In this document: piece by piece, positions 23,101-34,784 of the stretch | Layout: each line of letters opens with the position of its first letter | Position numbering within the stretch: position 1 is the stretch's first letter | NCBI GenBank assembly: GCA_035048495.1 | Contig: CM068547.1 | Coordinates: 32,186,502-32,250,501 of the forward strand | DNA length: 64,000 nt | Direction of reading: 5' to 3' | Origin: Euptelea pleiosperma | Lineage: Eukaryota; Streptophyta; Magnoliopsida; Ranunculales; Eupteleaceae | Translations under genes and position numbers: made by a program | The notes under the pieces: generated by a model | Told to the model about the DNA's origin: nothing | The model's input: the letters and a program-made list of their open reading frames with translations, nothing else | Database searches by the model: none

Positions 23101-26100
23101 CATGAAATCAAAAGCTCAATACAAATCTTTGATGCCCAGCTGTTTGATTTTTTACTTTATGTTGACTTGAAATCAGAATCTCAAGTCACCTTATCAACAA
23201 AAAAAAAAAAATAAAAAAATCAGAAGCTCAAAATGCAAAACATACCCAATGGACTACTGCATTTTGATTCATTGATTCCACATTCTCAATTGTGACTGCG
23301 GAAGTAGGGGGATACTTCCATTTTTATTTTTTCCTTTAAGGGGGTGATTGAATAGTATTATACTTTCAACACTGCAGGGTCTCTATTGTATTTAGGGTGT
23401 TTCAACAACTTGTGACCTTGTTGAAACATACTTTAAGAACATAATGCATCTCTTTAGTAACGGAGGAGGTGAATACTTCCTCCAATGAATGTTAGTATTA
23501 GCTCAATAACAATGAAAGTGATCAACAATTTGTGTCTGGAAACCACACCCCAAAATGCAGATGCAGAAAAGAAAGAGTCTTTTTATATAAAAGCCATTCT
23601 GTCCAATGTTACTCCCCAATGGTACTCCAAAGTTCTGGCATCATTGTATTCTAGACTGAACCATCTAAGACTGGAGTGATCTTATAATCAACTACTATCA
23701 TAGGTGCATCAAGGAACCTTCGTGCCCAAAATTGTTTTTGAAAACTTGATTATTTAAATCTCTTTTGGCTGCATCTGTACACTTTTCAGCCTTATATTCC
23801 TTTATTAGGAGACACCTTCTATGGCAATGTCCCAATACGCATACCTTTGCAATCAAAGGAAATGATTCATCCGAGTCTATGCTGGATGAGTATAGAATAA
23901 TAACAAGTTTTCATTTGTTGTGAGTAGTATAAGGTCTTTTAACCCCAAGGCTTGGGTGCAGTTGGCCAGGACCATGCCTCAGGAAGTGGGGTCCAGAGTT
24001 TGAATCTCCCCTTGGGCCAACCCCAGGGATTTGTCCCAGTACACCTGGTACGTGTGGAAGGAGTGACATACGTGCCCAGTGGGACTAGTCGGGTGCTCTA
24101 GGAGGCCCGGATACCCATGGTATAAAAAACAATAGTAGTATTATGTCTTTTTAAGAAAGACTAAAGTCTCAAGTTGAACATTTCTAAGCAATAAAGTCTA
24201 AAGAGCTCTGCAAAGTTGGATTTATCCTTCCTTTCTGAAACCACACCTAACAGTATTCTCTAAGTGCACTGAGAAATTGATATGCTACGACACGTTTTTT
24301 CAACTTGTCTGGTACAATTTTTTTCCCGTACTGAATTAAACAACTTCAGTATTAACTTCTGAAGAATTATTTGCTCAGCAGGAAATTGTTTTGTACTTCT
24401 TTTTGAAATAGACAAATAGCATGGACATGATCTTCACTTACTGGCTGGTTGTGTAGCCGGTAACAACAAATTTTCAGACTGTATTTTCTCGTTATGATTT
24501 CTTTTTGGTGGATAAGCTGGTGTTTGGCAGGTCCTTCACCGGCAACTAGAAAACAAACAAGCTTCTAAATGCTTCAACTGCATTGAGAGAGTTTTCATTG
24601 GATCTAATCTCATTAATATGATGCTGGTGGTTTAGACGAAAACCTCTCAAGAGAGCTGAATTTTCACTAGGTAGATGGTTCAATGCATGGCTGCCCTCTG
24701 TGGTCTTTTAAGATGCCTCCATAGGCAGCACAACCTTCCTTAATGGACCTGTCTAAGGTCCATTTGGCAAACGTAGATTGGATCCACCTGATCTTAGCAT
24801 CTGATGGAGGGGCATATGTCAGATTTTGACAAAATCTCCCTTGAATCTTGGTCATAAAAAAAGTGGGGGAAGCATTTATTGCATTTAGATTTTAAAAATG
24901 ATCTTTGGGAGCATCAAGGAGAAGTGCTGAACCTTCTTTCTCTTTCTGGCCAAAATGATTCTCATAATAACTTCAATTCGAAGAATCATTTGCCTAGCCA
25001 AGTGGGAAAGCCTCAACACAAATGTTAGGAAACATGCCAAAACGCTAGAAATAAGAGGTGGTGATGAGGACAAGGACTAAATACAAATATGGTTCCAAAT
25101 GTATTATATGAGCGAAATATAGCAGCAATACTGAAATATTCAAATAGTTACTTTTTTTATAGGTAAATATTCAAATAGTTGTTAAAAAGGCTATTGTTAT
25201 AGCAGTCCATTCAACCGTTATGTTTGGGGTTTTGAGCAGATGGACATAAAAAAAAATGCTTTCCTTCCTGAAAAGCTAAATTTTAAGAATGCTAATGGTT
25301 CCATACGAAATTAGTCAGGAAAACACCTAGGTCCTGATTGATCGCTTTCTATATTCACCAAGTGGAAAGCCTAGACACAAATGTGAGGAAACAAGACAAA
25401 AATGCTAGAAATAAGAGGTGGTGATGAGGATAACGACTAAATACAATTATACAAATATGTTTCCAAATGTATTACATCAGCGAAATATAGCAGCAATACT
25501 GACATATTCAAATAGTTATTTTTTTATAGGTAAATATTCAAGTAGTTGTTAAAAAGGCTATTGTTATAGCATTCAACTGTTATGTTTGGGGTTTTGAGCA
25601 GATGGACATAAAAAATGCTTTCCTTCCTGAAAAGCTAAATTTTAATAATGCTAATGGTTCCATACGAAATTGGATATGTTCTGAATTTTAAGAATGTTAC
25701 ATATGGGTCAGGAAAACACCTAGTCCTGATTGATCGCTTTCTATATTCATTAAGTGGAGAAGGTCTTGCTGACAACACTTGTTTAAAATTGAATAAAAAG
25801 GGTTAGAGTGTGATATTGTTTTATGGTAGTATGGTACAACCCAAAGTGAACCTCCGAAGGTTGACATTAGAGATGGACAACCACTAAGATGGGACTATTT
25901 CAAAAAGGAATTATGGACATGTTCTCGTCGAAAGTGACTGATAAAAAATAGCACTCTTAATCAAGAAGATGAATGTGATTTAATTGAGGATCCAATGGGA
26001 TATGGATTTATGATTGCTGCACCTATACTTATACTCCGATGAACTGGGAATAACAAATATACATTGGGCAGTTATATTAGGTCTGGCATAAGCTGTTGGA

Positions 26101-26726
26101 ATAAATGGAGAGTAAACATATGATCGAGAAAATGAATGGCTTCAATAACGGTTCACTTGTATCACATGTGTCTGTTTTTAGGATATGATATTTTCCCTTC
26201 AACTTGCATTAGCCAAGGTTGCAATATAGCTCTCTACTCACGGATTTTTTTTCTTTAGGATATAAGTCCAAGGGAACTTTGTATTATATGGTTATTTACA
26301 TTACCAAAGTATGGGCATGGAACTCTGTCACTATGGATCTATGTAGACTCACAATTGGGTATTCACAAAGGATTAGAATTGATACTTACGTTTTATGGTC
26401 CTTAATCACAACGCTAGGTATGGTAGAACAGTTTATCTAGATCGTAACTTCACAAAGACATATCGCACTTAATTCATGTGTATATGCACCCATTTTGAAA
26501 ATTTTGACATATTTGGTCTAATGTCAGTTTTGAAAGGGAAAATAAAGGGCAATGTGATTGTACAAGATTTCCACCTTTTCATGTCAACATGTTTGGGTGT
26601 TTTGACATAATTTGAGAATGTTTTGAACTTTTGAGAATTATAGAAATATTACAATTGTATAGAAAATAAAAAATTTGAAATTATTTCGACCATTTTTTTT
26701 TTACAAATATTATTTTTATTTCAAGG

Positions 26727-26788
<62 letters not shown>

Positions 26789-29700
26789 TATGCCTATTGG
26801 CATGTACATATGGTCTTCTATGAGATAATTAATTAAAAAAGTATTTTATTAAACTACCTTTTATAAGTTATAACACATTTGCCATAATGCTATTATACGG
26901 TTAATTATTAATTGTCTGATACGAGATGATACATTACCCTATTTATTGTACCAGTAAGTTACTGGTACGAGTCGTCTCATACAAGACAGTATGAGATGGT
27001 ACGATAACTATAAACTAGTACTATCTTCTGGTGACAACATGTTTTGTTATAATACAATTTGGTCCAATCTGTATAAAAGGCCTTTCAAGGAATTAATTTA
27101 TAAAACAATAAGAAGGATATGAAATGAGACGTTTCAAAATTTTTTTTATAAGTTGAGATGTTTCAATTATAAGGACATCTATTATAACTCGCCTCGTGAA
27201 TGTGGATTTATGCTGATTCCTATGAGATCAAAGGCTTATCACTAAACACTCTTGAGTTCTAAATATTGCACAAAGCTAAAAATGTGTTCCTTTTGTTAGA
27301 ACATGCTTGAGTATTGTGTTCTCATCTAGTCCATTCACATAAGGTCCTTGGGTTAAGACCTTGGTCACGAAGAACCTTGATTGAGTTTTGATGTTATACT
27401 GAGTGACGATTCAAGACCAAAAGTCAACTTTCTAGCATGCATATGGCTATGTTGCATTGGTACGGGTACAAGTGTCAATGTCCAACAAGGATACGTTGTA
27501 TTGGATTCGACAAACCCAAAAAATAGGATTCATGGACTTGGGTCACCAAGAACCTTGGTTGAGATCTGATGTTATAACACTAAGTGATGATTCAAGACCA
27601 AAGGACAACTTTCTAGCATGCATATGGCTATCTTGCATTGATATAGATACAAGTGTCAACTGTGTCACCCTTTATTTTTATAATTTATTATGGATATGAT
27701 TTCTAAAAGAGGGTTGGTGTGTTCCATCCTTCATACAATACTCTTTTGAAGTTATTAAACACAACTATAGTTGTTCGATAGTTTTCCTTTTTATAAATCT
27801 ACTTATATTTATGATGCAGAAGCATTAAACTACAATGGTACGCCGCTACACCAAATTAGTAACGGTCAAGCAAGTGGACCCCATTTTTACTATTTAGAGT
27901 AAATCCTGGAATTACTATTTATAGTAAATTCACGATATTACTATTTATAGTAAATGAGGATTTTCAATTGAAATTAGATTTTATTTTCAATTAGGATTTT
28001 AGATCGAGTACAGTTACTAGAATTATAGTAGGACTTTCTTTCTGCTGATTAGAATTAGGAAAGCTATGTTAGGACGTTTATAAATAATGATGTAATCCAG
28101 TGATTTAATCAATGAATTAGTATTAATGAAGATTGAATGTGCTTTTGGGCATGATTTCCCCGTGATGGGTTTGGTGTGAGGCCAAGGGAGCGATTCTCAC
28201 CATTAATCTTTCTATCTCTCTCTATCATCCTCTCTCATTTTCCCAGATTATGTTATTGGATAGCTTCATGACATATGCCAATGTTTTCTTTTACTTATGT
28301 ATATCTTTCCTAAATTTTATTTAATAAAAAACTTTTGGTTGATAGACAACTAATATATTATATTATAATGTGTACGTCCGTGTCCGCATTTCGGGCTTCT
28401 TAGAAGTGCCGTGTCAGACATCCTGCATATGTGTCGGACTCCGACACACATGTCCATGTCATTGTTACATACATCCAGTATAGTTTTAGGCACCATAGCC
28501 TCTCAACATTCTAAGCCTTCAAATATATTCATATTGCACTTTTTTCATCTTACACTTTGAATGAGTTCGTTGATTTTACTTCAATGATGTTTGTTGTTGT
28601 AAATCATTTGGGCTTGTAAGGTTGTATCTTGGAGATGGAGACAGATTTGCTCAGACTTATATGGAAACTTTGAGTGAACCAAATGGAAACTTTGAGTGAA
28701 CCAAGTGGAATTGCTATTTCAAAGATATCAATTTATGTGAAGCGCCTTGACCCTTATTTTATTTCTTAATTTTGTAAACCACACATTCCTTGAGTGAAGA
28801 AGTCAATTATCAGCCTCAATGGCTTCCCAAAGCCAAGAGGGTGGAGATCGAGTCCATCTCAAGGGTAAAAAGAAAGTATGTGCCAGACGGGCAATAGTAT
28901 GAGCAGTATTGTTAGTTACACAACCAACAAATTGAAAAGATAATTGTTTGAAGAGATAAATAAAGGAAAGGATTTTGGCACAAAGGCTTGAAGAGAACTA
29001 CCCTATCTCAGAGGAGCCCCGGACTAAAGCATCCACCAGCGCCTTTGCATCCGTTTCCACCAAAAGAGTATCCACTCCCATCTGCTTTGCCTCCCTGAGC
29101 CCCATTAAGATTGCCTCCACCTCTGCCGCTTCCGTTGAGCCTGCCCATTGGGACTTTCCACCGGCTATAATCAAATAGCCATTGGAGTTACGTATAACAA
29201 AACCCAATCCAACTCGATTCATGTTTTGGTTCTTTTCTTCATGAACCTGAGAGTTTTTGGCAATCCGCCACATAGTAGAGCACACCATGGCAATGAGACT
29301 ACGATTTCAATCATCTCTAATATTCTTTGAAAGGAGGTTTGAAAGCCAAGATAGAATATCCTCCTTAGTCATATCTCCAGTACGAATAGAGAGCGGGGAT
29401 GCAAACCATAATCTGACACTAAAGGACAATGGAAAAGAGCATGGATAGCATCTTCTGGTTCGCCATATCATCGAGGGCACAACGGGTCACAAGAGGGAAT
29501 TCGAGAATGAATTTGGCTCTAATGTGGAGGAGGTCCTTACTAAATTTCCACATAAGCATTTGTGCCTGATAAATGATTGGCAGGGACCAGATTTTTGACC
29601 AGAATAGGTGAGGACAAAGAGAAGAAATAGAGGTCTGATTTGTATTTTGTGTTTGGCAATAGGCTGACTTAACAGAAAACTTTCTTTTCGGGTGTGGGAG

Positions 29701-32700
29701 CCAGAAAAGCCTATCAGTAGGAAACCTGTGATTAACATGAGTTTGTTGAATCAATTTGTCAATGCTATTTGAGAAGAGACTGGTTAGGCAAGATTGGTTC
29801 CATCTTCTCTCTGGAGTAAGGAGTTTGGAGACCATGCGAGGACACCTTGACCCTTATTTAACATATGCATAATGGGTTAGGTTAGTCTTTTAGTTTCTCA
29901 AAGATTTTACCTGCAAATTTAGAGCCCTTGATGTCCCTTGCTAATCTAGTAGGTCCTTGAACTGAGAGAATCTTTAGCATCACCCTTGGTAATGTCTTCA
30001 CCTAAATAGAATAACTTGTCCTGTAGATGCAGTTTCTCTTGTTTAGCTCAAGTCAAGCCATTACAGGGAGTTCAAAAGAAAAAAAAACTTATTGGTCTAG
30101 CTGACACTTGGATGCGGAGTTACCAGAAGCTAGAATGAGTGCGAGAGCACGCCCATTCCTGAATTAAGCATTTCCCATTACCTGAGCCTGATAGAGAATG
30201 GCTGCTGTATGAGAGCACGCCGAGGGAACAGGGAATGGACTGATAATAGGAGACTAGAATATTGGCGAGGATTAGAAGACTTGGAAGTTTTTTGCAGGTT
30301 TTGATAACTGACAACCTTGAGGGAAGACTTATGCAACTGTATATCACAGTTAAAGGTTTGTGGCCATTCAGCTGAGTGTTGGATTAAAATCTAAGTTTTG
30401 ATGTGTATGAAACTCTCAATCCACCGTGGCGTTTATATCTAAAAATGGGATGAGGATGCAGCAATGTGTTCTTTAGCTTACTGAACCCTATACAACAAGC
30501 AGATTTCATATTGAGGAAAAGGTAAGGTTGTGTTACACATGAGGAATGCTAGGAAGCGACAGGAAGGTGCAGCGGTATCTTTGGCACTCTGCTAAAAGAC
30601 GAGAAAGTTGATTTGGTAACTGGCTCACAGGGTTACCAAAGTCATTGCATGATAGAACAAGTTGGAGTCAACTGGGCTCAAGTCCCTATAGTTCAATTGG
30701 TTGGCATTATGTACTGCAACAAAGAAGTAATGGGTTCTATCACAGGATACCTACCAAACCAGGAAAAAAAGGGCAAAGTCAATAGGCTTTTGTCTATTTT
30801 GGAATTTTCTTCTTGATGTCCATAAAAAAGGTTGTAATTTGGTTCTCTTTTCCGTGTTAGTTTTGTTAAAACGCTGAGGAAAGATTACAGAAAGAGGAAA
30901 AAAAAACTACAATAGTAATTCTACATGGCAAGCATGAGTCAAGGTTTTTGATTCTAAGCTTTTAGTTTCAGGACCTTAAGGTTGAATCGATGACTTACGT
31001 GGTCAGTGCGCTCTCTTGGCAAACTTCTGAGTTATTGATCCTAGCTTACCTGCTGGAAGGAAGACCTAACGATCTATTTTTGAAGATTTCCTATCTAAAA
31101 ATGGCTCTGTTAACAGGTTCTCACCTGAAGCAGCTAATCCATGAAGGTAAATATTAACTATATATGTAGTGGTTTGTATTGTTTTCAGATTGTGTGTGTG
31201 TGCATAGCCCACACAGAAATGAGTTAAGGTCTGATTTTTGGTAAGCATCATCACAAGAAATCAACCCTTTCAGAAACTTCTAGTCCTATCAAATGTGGAC
31301 TCAAAATTAACGGTGAAAATGGACAATCCAGAATTTTTCAACTTGCATTCCACTTTTCAGAAGGCTTCAAAAGTCGGAATGGGCTATTTTTGAAGGATGA
31401 TCTCTATTAGAGTATAGTAAGGTGCACGAGATGCACCGTATCTTTATCAAAGTTGATAAGTATCAATTAGGATTAGATTTGATTTGATTAGGTTTAGATT
31501 TGAAATGATTAAGATTTGATTTGATTAGGATTTCTTTCCTTTGTTAGATTCTTGTAATGCTCTATATAAGATATTTGAATAGGTCAATGTAATCACCCAA
31601 GTTTATCAATAAACACATTTCCTATCAATAAACACGACATGTGCTTCACTAATCTTCTTCACTTGGCTCACTGTTCTTCTGACGGGTGGCATCATCGTTG
31701 CCCGTTGGGCTTGACCACATATGCTTTACTACAGCCCATCCTAAATCTCCAACCACCATCACCTCCTGCAGCCTACGTTTATGAATTGCCTTTCTGATAT
31801 CCAACCATCAATCATAGATCATAAAACCTCCATCCCATCATTAAAAAAACCCATCTCCACTTGTCAGAAAAAAAAAAAAAAAACCCATCTCCAAAGATGT
31901 TTTTAGCCGCACACTATCCTTGAACGCTTTTGGGAAAAGACCATGACTGACCTGATCTAGTGGGCCACCAACTCAGATAGACTCCAAGATGAGCGAGATT
32001 CGATAGTGGTGGACTTCATAGACAAGCGATGACCACCATCAAGCACACGAACGAATGTTTCGGTCATTCATCAAATGAAGATCAAGGGCTCATATATCTT
32101 TAGATTTGATTTGATTTGATTAAGATTAGATTTGATCAGGATTTCTTTCCTTTGTTAGATTCTTGTAATGCTCTGAATAAGAGCTTTGAGTAGGCCAATG
32201 TAATCACCCAAGTTTATCAATAGACACGTTTCCTATCAATCTCCATGGTGAGGAAATTATCATCACCAAAAATCAGCCCTTAACTCATCTGCACGTGGGT
32301 CCCATGACCGTATGTCATTATATTTGTCACAAAACCACGTGTCATAGTCTTGCAGAATATGATGTAGGAGTCCTTGTTGGTAGTAGTCATTCCTTACTTC
32401 AATTATATATATATATATATTCCATTTGAGTTTCATTTGGTGGATTATTTTCAGATTCCTTGAAATGATGCATATGAACAATTTAGTTATAAATGTCCTA
32501 TTTCTGAAATGCAAGTCTGTTCGACTGTAAATTGTAAAGCGGGTGGATCAACATTTTACAGGGTACAGAAGATGATGTAGTGAATTGGTTCCACGGGAAC
32601 GGGCTATGGCAATTGGCAAGGGAACCATATGAGCCCCTATGGATTAAGGGAGGTGGACACTGTAACTTAGAGCTCTATCCAGACTACATCCGCCATCTGT

Positions 32701-32894
32701 GCAGGTTCATTCAAGAGATGGAGAACATGACCACAGAGGTACACCTAAAAAAGATCCGGCAGAGTCTTCGTCAACCGTTGAGTTCTTTAACTACCAACAC
32801 CACTACTAATAGGTGTTGTAGAATTAGATTCTGTCGACCCAAATGCTTGAAATGCTCAAGACCGAGTTGCATAAAATTACTTTTCTGGCGATAA
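20126..32894 (+). CDS. ABHD17: ABHD17-type alpha/beta hydrolase (probable protein depalmitoylase), five coding exons
   Basis: Exons 20126-20433, 21484-21520, 22292-22528, 22980-23027 and 32562-32894 join in frame to 320 residues; all introns are GT-AG. The hydrolase fold shows SHGNAAD (residues 76-82), YDYSGYGAS, the nucleophile elbow GQSVGSG with Ser149, the acid in GTEDD (Asp214/215) and the catalytic His243 in GGGHCNLE. Animal ABHD17 proteins remove S-palmitoyl groups from membrane-attached proteins such as Ras, and plant relatives form a family of acyl-protein thioesterases. The MGC start (Cys3) suggests N-terminal lipidation, which is why I chose 20126 over the in-frame ATG at 20111. Exon 2 is only 37 bp. 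The C-terminal tail after residue 260 is basic and Cys-rich (CCRIRFCRPKCLKCSRPSC), possibly a second membrane contact. Substrate unknown. Confidence 0.92.
20434..21483 (+). other. Intron 1 of the hydrolase gene
   Basis: GTTAGT to TGCAG, 1.05 kb, very T-rich. It includes short inverted-repeat remnants: GGCCCCGTTTGGACGGCCAT at about 20547 with its partner ending 'ccgaacagg' near 20629, and a related 'gcgcaaaaatggcgatcc' near 21066. These look like a miniature transposon under 100 bp. Confidence 0.75.
21521..22291 (+). other. Intron 2 of the hydrolase gene
   Basis: GTAGGC to TTCAG, 0.77 kb. A copy of the 'ggcctgtttggatcaccatttttgcgc' miniature repeat lies at 21647-21704. The remainder shows no clear element. 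Confidence 0.75.
22529..22979 (+). other. Intron 3 of the hydrolase gene
   Basis: GTGAGT to TGCAG, 0.45 kb. Weak inverted words ('ctggcatatcagtacatgg' near 22612 and 'ccatgtatgtgtgccagtat' near 22831) suggest a decayed miniature element filling most of it. Confidence 0.7.
23941..24133 (+). mobile_element. SINE retrotransposon in intron 4 of the hydrolase gene
   Basis: A tRNA-like head has an A-box-like GTGCAGTTGGCCAGG and a B box in GAGTTTGAATCTCC. The end is A-rich (ataaaaaacaa). An 18-bp target duplication with two differences flanks it: AGTAGTATAAGGTCTTTT at 23923-23940 and AGTAGTATTATGTCTTTT at 24134-24151. The body is 193 bp, the same length as the SINE at 41738. Related sequence appears near 63810-63922. 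Confidence 0.8.
24992..25755. repeat. Tandem duplication, unit about 360 bp, two copies
   Basis: The segment from about 24992 to 25351 is repeated at 25352-25755. Shared landmarks: 'gctagaaataagaggtggtg' at 25044 and 25404, and 'tgatcgctttctatattca' ending each copy. Copies differ by scattered changes and small gaps. Confidence 0.8.
26728..26786. repeat. (AT)n microsatellite, about 29 units
   Basis: An uninterrupted AT run inside intron 4 of the hydrolase gene. Confidence 0.95.
27360..27700. repeat. Tandem duplication, unit about 180 bp, two copies
   Basis: 'ttctagcatgcatatggct' at about 27429 and 27610, together with 'gattcaagaccaaa' and 'cacgaagaaccttg / caccaagaaccttgg', shows two diverged tandem copies. 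Open frames here follow the repeat. Confidence 0.7.
28998..29288 (-). pseudogene. LINE RNase H domain fragment
   Basis: The frame holds GLGFVIRNSNGYLIIAGG, AGSTEAAEVEAILMGLREA and LLVETDAKALVDAL, matching the RNase H domain of plant non-LTR elements, with its E and D acid residues. It is the 3' coding end of the LINE at 28760-29844 and is not a host gene. Confidence 0.8.
29419..29835 (-). pseudogene. LINE zinc-knuckle (zf-RVT) region fragment
   Basis: Contains DRLFWLPHPKRKFSVKSAY, FWSKIWSLPIIYQAQMLMWK and a run starting HIRAKF, the pattern of the zinc-binding region after plant LINE reverse transcriptases. Lies upstream, on the minus strand, of the RNase H part, in the expected order. Confidence 0.75.
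31509..32240. repeat. Pair of direct repeats, 121 bp each, 611 bp apart
   Basis: 31509-31629 and 32120-32240 align without gaps at an offset of 611 bp: 'atttctttcctttgttagat', 'tcttgtaatgctct', 'aatgtaatcacccaagttta' and 'tcctatcaat'. They may be ends of LTRs of a decayed retroelement. No coding sequence lies between them. Confidence 0.65.
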
Positions 32895-33400
32895 TAGGTG
32901 GAGGCATACATTGGGGTGGATACAAGGTAGAAGGATGGGTGTTGGTGATGTGTTTGTACAGGAATTGCTGAAGTTGCTAACCCCTCTTTGCTGTGCAGTG
33001 CACACTCAAGAGGAAGTAGTTGTAAGAGAAGGATTTGCATGGATGTTTTCTTTGGTTTTGATTTTTATTGCGGTTATCTATGACCTCTTCAAGAAACGTT
33101 TCTTTCTTTTTTCTCATCTGGCTTCTTTTCCTTGAAGATTCTTCACACGTACTCAGGGCCACGTGATATCCATGCTGCGGAGGCGGTTAATTGTTTCAGT
33201 GGTAGGATACGCGTTGAATGTGCTATAATCTAAATTCCAATTGCCCTACCTACCTAATGCAAGGACTTTCTTGAACAAATATCTGGTATTCAGTGCAGAA
33301 GGTTATTGGTAGTCTGTTGTGCATGTGGTGAAAATGATGCCCACCAGAGGGTATTGGTACATTTGATTGGATGATTAAAACATTGTACCGAAGTTTGGGT
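32895..33400 (+). other. 3' untranslated and downstream region of the hydrolase gene
   Basis: Follows the stop at 32892-32894. No clear AATAAA signal. Nothing else recognised. Confidence 0.45.
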
Positions 33401-33403
33401 GGC

Positions 33404-33738
33404 GTTTGGTAAATTAAGTCCTCAGATCTAAAAGCTTTAAGTGCTTGAGGTCTGATAGCCTAATGACTTATGACTGATGTGGATTGTTTGATAAAGGTCT
33501 TAAGTCTTAAAATCAAGTCAAGGGCATTGTGAGTATTTTGAAATATTAATTAGGACACTTTCGAAAGTTTTTAAAAGAGAAAACTTTAAGAAAACGACCA
33601 TCGGTGTTAAATGAGAATCTGATGCTCTCACTTACCGCAATAAGTGAAGGGAATGTGACTTTTTTTTTTTTACTTTTCACTTGATTTCAGTGGTTTTGGT
33701 GATAAGTGGTGAAATTTAGTTGCTTACCAAACGTCATT
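33404..33738. mobile_element. Candidate miniature inverted-repeat transposon
   Basis: 'GGCGTTTGGTAAATTAAG' at the left and 'TTGCTTACCAAACGTC' at the right are inverted. The interior is A/T-rich and non-coding. The target duplication is not clear. Confidence 0.45.
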
Positions 33739-34266
33739 CACCAAAATCACTTAATTTTAGTTCATTCAGACTAAGGTTTGAGAAACAGTTTTACCAAAAG
33801 CCAACTTAATGTATAATACAAGATTTTTTTTTAAATGTATCATACCTCTGAACCTTTCAAAAATTTGGTAAATTTTGTTGAAACATTATTTACGAAGGGC
33901 TGTGATATTGTAAGTTGTAACCACCCACTTAACCAAAAAAAAAAAAAAAAAATAATGACATGTGTCCCTTTTTTTTTTATTACATTACACCCACCATTAA
34001 AAGAAAAAAAAAAGGAAGAAGAGGAACTCGTTGATGCCACCACTGCCTTCTTTTTCATCTTCTTCTTCTTTTCTCTCTTTCTCTCTAACCCTCCTCCAGC
34101 CCAACCAAGGCTTCCATGTGTACCTCCGTTAGGTGGGTGGGGGGTGGTTGGGAGAGAGATGAAAAACTAAGGTGGGTGGGTATATAAAGTAGGTGGACAG
34201 CCTAAAAAACATGAGTGACAATATATAATACATTTATTTTTCTGAACTACAGGAGAATTTTAATTT

Positions 34267-34645
34267 GGGTCGTGATGTAACAAGGTATGGCATTTTTGGT
34301 AGTCACCACTGCCATCTGGGCCCACCGACCTCATGGATGTTTAGCCCACCCTTTAATGGACATTCATACAAAAAATCAGCTTGCTTAATGATTTTTAGCT
34401 GTTGGTTTTAGTACTCAAAAGATGGTTGTATTCAACGGCTATAAGAACACCTTAAATGGTGCTAAAAAGTGTTAAAATCTAATGGTTATAGATTACCAAT
34501 CAAGGTGATTTTTGGTATGTATATCCACCAATGGGTGAGATAAACATCCAAGCGGTCAGTGGGCCCAGCTGGCAGCAGGTGACTACCAAAAATTGCCGCT
34601 TCCGCAAATGAACAGTTACAGGCATACCTTGTTACATCTTTTTCC
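34267..34645 (+). mobile_element. MULE-type fold-back MITE, family FB2 (copy 1)
   Basis: Ends GGGTCGTGATGTAACAAGG and CCTTGTTACATCTTTTTCC are partly inverted. The flanks TTTTAATTT (34258-34266) and TTTTAGTTT (34646-34654) give a 9-bp duplication with one difference, the length made by Mutator-like transposons. The arms pair almost throughout, with an asymmetric centre ('gatggttgtattcaacggctataa'). Confidence 0.75.
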
Positions 34646-34784
34646 TTTTAGTTTTATGGCCCGGCATGGTAAGTTTCTCAGAATCATTTCTTGCCCATAA
34701 ATGTCTATTCAAGTCTTACTGATCATAACTTTTTGACCTAAAAAACTTTTCTTTACCCACTATACAGGGCCCAACTGTAAAAAA

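Larger units (their letters stand above)
28760..29844 (-). mobile_element. 5'-truncated L1-type LINE with 15-bp target-site duplication
   Basis: The insertion is flanked by a perfect 15-bp duplication CCTTGACCCTTATTT (28745-28759 and 29845-29859). On the minus strand the 3' end, next to 28760, is a decayed A-rich tail (seen as T-rich on +). Inside, read on minus, are the zinc-knuckle reverse-transcriptase-associated region (29835-29419) and then an RNase H domain (29288-28998). The reverse transcriptase itself is absent, so the copy is a typical dead 5' truncation. Confidence 0.85.
23028..32561 (+). other. Intron 4 of the hydrolase gene (9.5 kb)
   Basis: GTAAGT to TTACAG. It holds a SINE, two tandem duplications, a long (AT)n tract, an antisense LINE fragment with target duplication, and LTR-like direct repeats, each entered separately. 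Parts not covered by those entries (about 26.0-27.3, 27.7-28.7 and 29.9-31.4 kb) are A/T-rich with no coding signal I could identify. Confidence 0.8.

Noticed and set aside
28998..29288. Host RNase H gene
   Set aside because: It is bounded by the LINE target duplication and follows the LINE zinc-knuckle region in the expected order.
33835..34170. 111-codon frame rich in Phe and Lys
   Set aside because: Built from poly-A, poly-T and TTCTTC tracts; no domain and no splice context.
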